From: an uncultured Clostridia bacterium
Lineage (GTDB): Bacteria; Bacillota_A; Clostridia; Christensenellales; Aristaeellaceae
Assembly (NCBI GenBank): GCA_947166205.1
Contig: CAMVDI010000112.1
Span: 1-6,097, forward strand
Direction of reading: 5' to 3'
Length of the DNA: 6,097 bases
Part shown: positions 1-4,189 of the stretch, one piece after another
Position numbering within the stretch: position 1 is the first letter of the stretch
Layout of the letters: every line of letters begins with the position of its first letter
Position numbers and translations under genes: made by a program
The notes under the pieces: generated by a model
The model's database searches: none
What the model was told of the DNA's origin: nothing
What the model saw: only the letters and a program-made list of their open reading frames with translations

Positions 1-684
1 CGGCGTCCCGCAGTAGCGGACCGTTTCCCGTCCGATATGCTGGGGACCGTGAAGGTGCCCCAGGGCTACGTAGTCAAATGGATCAAACACGGAGGCGTCC
101 ACGTTGTCCAGGCCGCCGACGGACACGTCCTCCGACTCGGACCTGGCCCCGCCCGTGACAAACTGATGCGCCACCAGAATGTTTCTCCCGGATGGGTCAA
201 GCTCCATACGGCCGATCACCTGCCCCACGGCATCGGTGTAGTTCGAAATCTCCTCTTCCGGAAAGGCGTGGCGCACGTCCACCGGTTTGATGAAGGGCAG
301 CATCCAGATTCTGACTTCCCCATAATCATCCTTCAGCGTGCAGGGCTGAATGCTGCCCTGGAAAACCGGGGACAGATGAATGCCGCCCAACAGAAAAAAA
401 TCCCCGCCGAAGGCAACCCGTTCGGCCGAGTCATGATTCCCATAGATCATATATACCTTCTGATTCATGCCGGCCAGCCGCCTGAGAAATCGGTCCAGAA
501 GAGAGACCGCCTCGGCGGGGGGAACCGATTTGTCGTACACATCGCCCGCGATGATCACCCCGTCCGGCTTCTCCTTTTCAATGATTCCAAGGATTTCCAG
601 CAGGATATACCGCTGATCCTCCAGCATGGGATACTCGTTCACTCGTTTCCCCAGGTGCAAATCCGACAGATGAATGAGCTTCAA
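1..684 (-). CDS. sbcD: Exonuclease SbcCD, subunit D (SbcD/Mre11-type nuclease), N-terminal 228 residues
   Basis: This is the metallophosphoesterase subunit of the SbcCD complex, which opens DNA hairpins and trims double-strand ends with the SbcC ATPase in the cytoplasm. All the main phosphoesterase motifs are readable: DLHLG at residues 8-12 (Asp8 and His10 as metal ligands), GDVYD at 47-51, GNHD at 82-85, VAHQF at 171-175 and GHLHGPQ at 209-215, followed by RYCGTP, which matches the SbcD-type 'Y-x-G-(S/T)-P' turn. Known SbcD proteins are about 380-410 residues, so roughly the last 40% is beyond the left edge. No in-frame ATG fits the start. TTG at 682-684 does, because the protein then begins with the usual KLIHLSDLHLG and a GGGAGAGG site lies 6 bases upstream. 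Nothing in the visible part is damaged. By inference from other genomes, sbcC should follow to the left. The frame has no stop before the window edge. Confidence 0.95.
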   Translation of the reverse strand, partial: MKLIHLSDLHLGKRVNEYPMLEDQRYILLEILGIIEKEKPDGVIIAGDVYDKSVPPAEAVSLLDRFLRRLAGMNQKVYMIYGNHDSAERVAFGGDFFLLGGIHLSPVFQGSIQPCTLKDDYGEVRIWMLPFIKPVDVRHAFPEEEISNYTDAVGQVIGRMELDPSGRNILVAHQFVTGGARSESEDVSVGGLDNVDASVFDPFDYVALGHLHGPQHIGRETVRYCGTP

Positions 685-690
685 GTCCGT

Positions 691-698
691 CCTCTCCC
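691..698 (-). promoter_or_regulatory. Ribosome binding site of sbcD, supports a TTG start
   Basis: On the minus strand GGGAGAGG ends 6 bases before the TTG at 684-682. Together with the conserved first residues of SbcD it decides the unusual start codon. No convincing sigma-A promoter was seen in the very G+C-rich stretch just upstream, so sbcD may be read from a more distant promoter. Confidence 0.7.
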
Positions 699-722
699 TT
701 CGATACGTTTCCCCGCTGGCCG

Positions 723-745
723 CCGGGGCTTCGGCACGCCCCCGG
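723..745. repeat. G+C-rich hairpin in the spacer upstream of sbcD
   Basis: CCGGGGC (723-729) can pair with GCCCCCGG (738-745) around an 8-base loop, with one bulged C. CCGGGGC also recurs directly at 742-748. The surrounding bases, about 700-787, are nearly all G or C, much richer than the flanking genes. Function is unknown. It lacks a T run and so is not a standard intrinsic terminator. Confidence 0.4.
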
Positions 746-787
746 GGCAGCCTCCCGCGAAGCCCTTCCCGGCCCCGCCCGGGGGTT

Positions 788-1021
788 CAGCGGCAGGCCG
801 CCTTTCTGGTTGAGATCGCCGGCCGCGTCGGCCTGCCGCTGCTGCTCCTGGGCGTCACCTCCGCCGGCGTCTGGTCCATCTGGATCACCGCGGGGGTCAC
901 ATGGATGCTGGCAGGAACCTCCTGCGTGCTGCGGTACGTCAGCTGGAGAAAAAAGAACCATCCGGACCGGAAACACGAACAGAGGCGTAAAATGAATCTT
1001 TACGCCTCCGGTTATGAATAA
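788..1021 (+). pseudogene. C-terminal remnant of a MATE-family efflux transporter
   Basis: The plus-strand frame from 788 to the TAA at 1019-1021 encodes a hydrophobic stretch beginning RQAAFLVEIAGRVGLPLLLL. It continues through GVWSIWITAGVTW and ends in a basic tail, RYVSWRKK. The order 'VE-x-x-GR, hydrophobic helix, G-V-W, P/A-x-x-W helix, basic C-terminus' is what I know from the last two helices of MATE (multidrug and toxic compound extrusion) antiporters. Intact members have about 450 residues and 12 helices. Here only about 55 recognisable residues remain. The frame is open upstream to 674, but that part reads as Arg-Pro-Ser low complexity and runs into sbcD on the other strand, so the first ten helices are missing. 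It is therefore read as a deletion remnant. No start codon or ribosome site fits. The alternative is a chance hydrophobic frame, but the motif order makes that less likely. No database comparison was possible. Confidence 0.5.
982..1008 (-). terminator. Perfect 10-bp inverted repeat; possible terminator after the Nif11-peptide gene
   Basis: GAGGCGTAAA at 982-991 and TTTACGCCTC at 999-1008 form a perfect 10-bp stem with a 7-base loop. On the minus strand it lies 34 bases after the stop codon of the Nif11-like peptide gene and is followed by TGTTCGTGTTT, which is T-rich but not a clean run. On the plus strand no T run follows. It overlaps the 3' end of the MATE remnant frame. It is best read as a weak intrinsic terminator or a transcript-stabilising hairpin for the peptide gene. 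Confidence 0.5.
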
Positions 1022-1042
1022 AGCAAATCCGGGAGATTCCCC

Positions 1043-1345
1043 TTATCTTCTTCTCCATTTGAGAACACGGCAGAGGATGCCTAATGACAGCGCTTTTGTA
1101 AGCGGCCTTCCAATAGTAGCTGTAATAGTAGGTGACAGAAGGATCGTTCCGCCTGCCACCTTGTCCAGATCATCTTCGTTGATCTCTCCCTGCTCCGGAA
1201 GCTGGCTGAACAGCTCCCGCAGCTGATCCATCGTGACGGTCGCTCCACGGCTTTCGAAAAGCGCGATAACATCCTTCTCTTCCTGCAGCTTGTCCAGTTC
1301 CTCCACAAAAGCTTCATCCTGCAGCAGTTCCAGCACTTTCTCCAT
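1043..1345 (-). CDS. Nif11-like leader peptide / RiPP precursor with cationic core
   Basis: This 100-residue product has the layout of the Nif11-derived precursor family: a helical acidic leader (MEKVLELLQDEAFVEELDKL, then EEKDVIALFESRGATVTMDQL and SQLPEQGEINEDDLDKV) closed by AGG at residues 64-66. Known Nif11-type leaders end in a double-glycine-type site, which a C39-peptidase ABC exporter cuts. The predicted core, residues 67-100, starts TILLSPTITATIG and ends CRVLKWRRR. It has seven basic and no acidic residues, a run of Ser/Thr, and one Cys (Cys92). ATG at 1345-1343 is chosen because AAAGGAG lies 8 bases upstream and a promoter lies about 100 bases upstream. The gene stands alone: 190 bases after the LRR gene and 358 before sbcD. 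No lanthionine synthetase, radical SAM enzyme, cyclodehydratase or ABC exporter lies in the window, so the modification, if any, is unknown. The family call is by leader pattern. An antimicrobial role is inference. Confidence 0.85.
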   Translation of the reverse strand: MEKVLELLQDEAFVEELDKLQEEKDVIALFESRGATVTMDQLRELFSQLPEQGEINEDDLDKVAGGTILLSPTITATIGRPLTKALSLGILCRVLKWRRR

Positions 1346-1353
1346 AAGATCTT

Positions 1354-1360
1354 CTCCTTT
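1354..1360 (-). promoter_or_regulatory. Ribosome binding site of the Nif11-like peptide gene
   Basis: AAAGGAG on the minus strand ends 8 bases before the ATG at 1345-1343. It fixes this start and rules out the longer overlapping frame that opens further upstream. Confidence 0.75.
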
Positions 1361-1371
1361 CCTGTCTTTGA

Positions 1372-1399
1372 GCTTCCCAAACCGTTTTCGTTTGAAAGC
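1372..1399 (-). promoter_or_regulatory. Leader hairpin in the 5' untranslated region of the peptide gene
   Basis: On the minus strand GCTTTCAAAC (1399-1390) pairs with GTTTGGGAAGC (1382-1372) around a 7-base GAAAACG loop: ten pairs with one bulged G and one G-T pair. It sits between the promoter and the ribosome site, 11 bases from the latter. It could affect stability or translation of the peptide mRNA. No known riboswitch was recognised. Confidence 0.4.
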
Positions 1400-1442
1400 G
1401 CTCCATCTTGCTCCGGCATCTCAGCCAAAGCTTCTTCACCCC

Positions 1443-1471
1443 ATTATACACAATTCATCCCGCTCTGTTAC
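1443..1471 (-). promoter_or_regulatory. Sigma-A-type promoter of the Nif11-like peptide gene
   Basis: On the minus strand a perfect TATAAT (1448-1443) is preceded by TGTG, giving a near extended -10. A weaker -35, GTAACA (1471-1466), lies 17 bases upstream. Transcription would begin near 1436, leaving a leader of about 90 bases before the ATG. This gives the peptide gene its own promoter, separate from the LRR gene upstream. Confidence 0.65.
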
Positions 1472-1494
1472 ATTCCCTGTCTGATCCAATACAA

Positions 1495-1537
1495 AACGCC
1501 CCTCGAGGTTATTTATGCTCTGATCGATCCCGGCGTT
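1495..1537 (-). terminator. Possible terminator after the LRR protein gene
   Basis: On the minus strand AACGCC, which overlaps the TAA stop, can pair with GGCGTT at 1500-1495, directly followed by TTGTATT. The stem is only six pairs and the loop is 31 bases, though the loop contains the palindromes GATCGATC and CCTCGAGG. It is a weak candidate, kept because it sits exactly between the LRR gene and the next promoter. Confidence 0.3.
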
Positions 1538-4157
1538 ATTCCGCGATCACATAGTTCAGCTTGTACTTTTCGCAGTACTGCATAGCATAGCTTCCCTCTT
1601 TGACCGTCACCTTCAGGGAATCGCTGCACTGATCGAAGGCTTCCCACCCGATCTCCCCGACGCTTGCGGGAATGGTCACGTCCTTCAGGCTGAAGCAGCT
1701 CCTGAACGCCTTCGATCCGATTTCTGTACAGGACGCGGGGATCTCCACGGATTCCAGGCTTACGCACTCCTCGAACGCGCTGTCATCGATCGTCTTCACC
1801 TTGGCCGGAATGATGATTTCGCGAAGCGCCTCGCAGCCTTTGAAGGCTTTTCCGGAAATCTCTGTCAGCCCCGCCGGAAGCGTGGCCTCCCTCAGGGAGG
1901 CGCATCCGTTGAAGGCGTCCCTCCCGATGGTTTTTACGTTCTTGGGCAGAACGATCGCCTCCAGCGCTCCGCAGCTGCTGAACGCCGCGTCGCCGATCTC
2001 CTTCACCGAATCCGGAAGGATCACTTCCCGGAGCGAGTAGCATCCGCTGAACATGCCTCTTTTGACAGACGGAACCCCTTTGGGGATCTCAATCGTCTGA
2101 AGGCCTGAGCAGCCATTAAAGACGCTCCCCTCAAAAACAGCCGCGCCGGATTCGCTTTCTCCCAGGCTGTTGACCGTTTTGGGCAGGGTAATATCCGTCA
2201 GGGAAGAGCATCCGGAAAAAGCCGACGCCATGATTTTCTTCAGGCCGTTCTCCAGTTGAACCGTTTTCAGCCCCGTGCATCCCGAGAAGGCGGAGTCCCC
2301 AATCACGGTAACGCTTTTCGGCACAGAGACCGAAACCAGCCCGGTGCAGCCGCTGAACGCGTATGTTCCGATCTCCCTCACGCCGTTGGTAATCGTAATC
2401 TCCGAAAGCCCCGTGCAGCCCCAGAAGCATCTTTTATCGATTCTGGCGGTTTTCCCCGGAATCACGATGGACGAAAGTTTCACGCAGTTGCTGAACGCGT
2501 CCTCTCCGAGCTTTGTCAGCCCGTCCGAAAGCTTTACGGACTCAAGGGAGCTGCAGTCGGTAAAAGCTCTCTTCCCGATCTCCCTGACCCCTTTGGACAT
2601 CACGACCGTCCTCAGGCCTGTACAGCCGCTGAAGGCTCCCTCGCCAATCTTTGTCACTTTCTCCGGGATGGTGACTTCCTGCAGGGAGGAACAGTTCATA
2701 AAGACGTCTTCCCCGATTTCCTGCAGACTCTTCCCCAGGGTGACCTCCCTGATTCCGCTGCCGGAAAAGGCGAATCTTTCCATCTTTTTGACCTTGTCCG
2801 GAATCACCAGGGATTCCAGGCTTTTGCAGTCGGCGAACGCCCCGGATCCGATGGCTGTAAGACTTTCGGGAAGCCGGATGCTTCTCAGGCCGGTATCGGC
2901 AAACACGTAGTAAGGCAGTTCCTTCAGGCCTTCCGGCAGCCTGACTGTTTCAAGAAGCGTGCAGTTGGTAAACGCGTTTTTCCCGATTCCGGTCACGCTG
3001 TCCGGGATATACACGTCCTTCAGGTTCCCGCACCATCTGAACGCCTCTTCCTCTATCGTTTTGATCCCTTCCGGAATGGTGACCCGCTGAATGTCGTTGT
3101 TGTTCTTGAACGCGCCGGCCCCGATGCCGATGATTTTGCAGCCGTTGATCTCATTCGGGATCGTCAGGTCCGCGTCGTGTCCCAGATATTTCGTTATCGT
3201 TCCGGACTTGTTGTTGGCCTGCCTGACCTCGTACTCGCTGCCCGCGTAGGGAGCCGGGGCTTCAGGCTTTCCCCGCTCAACCGTAAACACGGTGTCCAGA
3301 ACCCGGGCGCCGTTCACATAAAGCCTGAAGCTGTAATCCCCGGCTTCGCTCACGACATCGTCCCAGTACATCAGATTCAGCGTGAAAAACTGCTGGAAGT
3401 GATCCAGCTGTCCGCGCATGAACCATCCGGTCGTTGCCCTTGTTTTTTCCGGGGCGGAAACCGGAGATATCGCGTAAAGATACGGAAGCTGGAAGGCACT
3501 GCTGCCCGTCGGATCATCCACGACGATCTCCACAGCCAGGTCTTCCGCATTGTCCTGATTCTTGATTTCCGATATCGTCATCGGCGGGAAAACGCACTTG
3601 CTCACAGCATAGCTGTTGTCATTGGGATATTCCGGAATTCTGACCTCCAGCCACTCGGACGCCGAGCCATTTCCGCCGCCGCTCAGGATCCGGAAGGAGT
3701 AGATTTTTCCCGGTTCCAGATCGCTGAGCGCGCCAAGATGCGACTCGAAGGTCAGCTCATCCTCCCTCAGCTCGGTTTCATTCACGATCCCGCCCTCGTC
3801 TGTTCCGCAGCGGCTCTGCAGAACCCAGGGACCGGCTGTGCCGTTCGGATCCCATTCGCAGATCCAGTCATCGTCATACTTGACGTGTCCTGTGTCCTGC
3901 AGGGTTTTGGACTCCAGTCTCTTCAGATAGGGAACGCCGTCCACACGCACAGAAACGGCAACGCCCTCATTCACCTGTCCCGTTTCGCCCGCTCCAGTCA
4001 GCGAGGTGCTTGAACCGTGGTCTGCCAATGCCGCGTTTGCGTACAGACAGACGGTCAGAATGACCGCGAACACAATCCGTCTGACTTTTTTCATGCTGTC
4101 TCCGTTTTTCATTTTCTCTTCCGCTCCTTGCTCCTGGGTTTTCAGGCTGTTTTGCAT
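1536..4157 (-). CDS. Secreted BspA-type leucine-rich-repeat protein
   Basis: The product is an exported protein of up to 873 residues. A signal peptide begins at Met22 (MKKVRR, then a hydrophobic core IVFAVILTVCLYA) and ends with ANA/ALA sites near 42-45. Residues about 46-305 form an unrecognised, probably beta-rich region. From about 308 a BspA/LRR_5 array starts with the typical 'G-T-I-T-x-Y ... IP-x-x-I-x-G ... IG-x-x-AF' entry. It then has 22 units of about 23 residues (331-848), consensus 'L-x-x-V-x-IP-x-x-V-x-x-IG-x-x-AF-x-x-C-x-x-L', with Cys in 19 of 22. It ends in a cap containing GSYAMQYCEKYKLNYV. There is no LPXTG motif or C-terminal helix, so it is secreted or held non-covalently. 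BspA-like repeats are known from adhesins and other host- or glycan-contact proteins; the ligand here is unknown. It starts 32 bases after the DUF6273 gene, probably in one operon. ATG at 4157 has the best ribosome site; Met16 and Met22 are alternatives. Confidence 0.93.
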   Translation of the reverse strand: MQNSLKTQEQGAEEKMKNGDSMKKVRRIVFAVILTVCLYANAALADHGSSTSLTGAGETGQVNEGVAVSVRVDGVPYLKRLESKTLQDTGHVKYDDDWICEWDPNGTAGPWVLQSRCGTDEGGIVNETELREDELTFESHLGALSDLEPGKIYSFRILSGGGNGSASEWLEVRIPEYPNDNSYAVSKCVFPPMTISEIKNQDNAEDLAVEIVVDDPTGSSAFQLPYLYAISPVSAPEKTRATTGWFMRGQLDHFQQFFTLNLMYWDDVVSEAGDYSFRLYVNGARVLDTVFTVERGKPEAPAPYAGSEYEVRQANNKSGTITKYLGHDADLTIPNEINGCKIIGIGAGAFKNNNDIQRVTIPEGIKTIEEEAFRWCGNLKDVYIPDSVTGIGKNAFTNCTLLETVRLPEGLKELPYYVFADTGLRSIRLPESLTAIGSGAFADCKSLESLVIPDKVKKMERFAFSGSGIREVTLGKSLQEIGEDVFMNCSSLQEVTIPEKVTKIGEGAFSGCTGLRTVVMSKGVREIGKRAFTDCSSLESVKLSDGLTKLGEDAFSNCVKLSSIVIPGKTARIDKRCFWGCTGLSEITITNGVREIGTYAFSGCTGLVSVSVPKSVTVIGDSAFSGCTGLKTVQLENGLKKIMASAFSGCSSLTDITLPKTVNSLGESESGAAVFEGSVFNGCSGLQTIEIPKGVPSVKRGMFSGCYSLREVILPDSVKEIGDAAFSSCGALEAIVLPKNVKTIGRDAFNGCASLREATLPAGLTEISGKAFKGCEALREIIIPAKVKTIDDSAFEECVSLESVEIPASCTEIGSKAFRSCFSLKDVTIPASVGEIGWEAFDQCSDSLKVTVKEGSYAMQYCEKYKLNYVIAE
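1614..3167 (-). repeat. Tandem array of 22 LRR units (about 69 bp each) inside the LRR gene
   Basis: Units of 22-26 codons, mostly 23, follow one another without gaps at residues 331-848. Units 4 and 6 have 22 residues and lack the Cys. Unit 15 has 33 residues because of a 10-residue insert. Several units share the octet AFSGCTGL (units 8, 12 and 13), suggesting more recent duplication in the middle of the array. Confidence 0.85.
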
Positions 4158-4163
4158 GATAAG

Positions 4164-4170
4164 ACCTCCC
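4164..4170 (-). promoter_or_regulatory. Ribosome binding site of the LRR gene, favours the 4157 start
   Basis: GGGAGGT on the minus strand ends 6 bases before the ATG at 4157-4155. It is the strongest Shine-Dalgarno near the three candidate starts; Met16 (4112) and Met22 (4094) have only GGAAGAG- and GGAGA-like sites. It lies in the 32-base gap after the DUF6273 gene, with no room for a clear promoter or terminator. Confidence 0.75.
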
Positions 4171-4189
4171 CGTGTTCACTGATTCACTT

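Noticed and set aside
37..813. 258-codon plus-strand frame at the left end
   Set aside because: It is the complement of sbcD, whose catalytic motifs are all on the minus strand; the translation has no recognisable family features.
578..976. 132-codon minus-strand frame overlapping the start of sbcD and the MATE remnant
   Set aside because: The composition is Gly, Ala, Pro and Arg-rich noise from the G+C-rich spacer and it overlaps sbcD in another frame.
1081..1428. 115-codon minus-strand frame starting upstream of the peptide gene
   Set aside because: It lies in another frame over the peptide gene, starts with TTG without a good ribosome site, and reads as a shadow, while the 1345 start has AAAGGAG and a family-like leader.
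2256..4013. 585-codon open frame on the plus strand opposite the LRR gene
   Set aside because: It is antisense to a clear repeat protein, has no domain, signal or ribosome site, and its openness follows from the codon bias of the LRR gene.
1536..4157. Sortase-anchored or lipoprotein status for the LRR protein
   Set aside because: There is no LPXTG-like motif with a C-terminal helix, and LTVC in the signal peptide has Val before Cys, unlike a lipobox, so neither anchor is supported.
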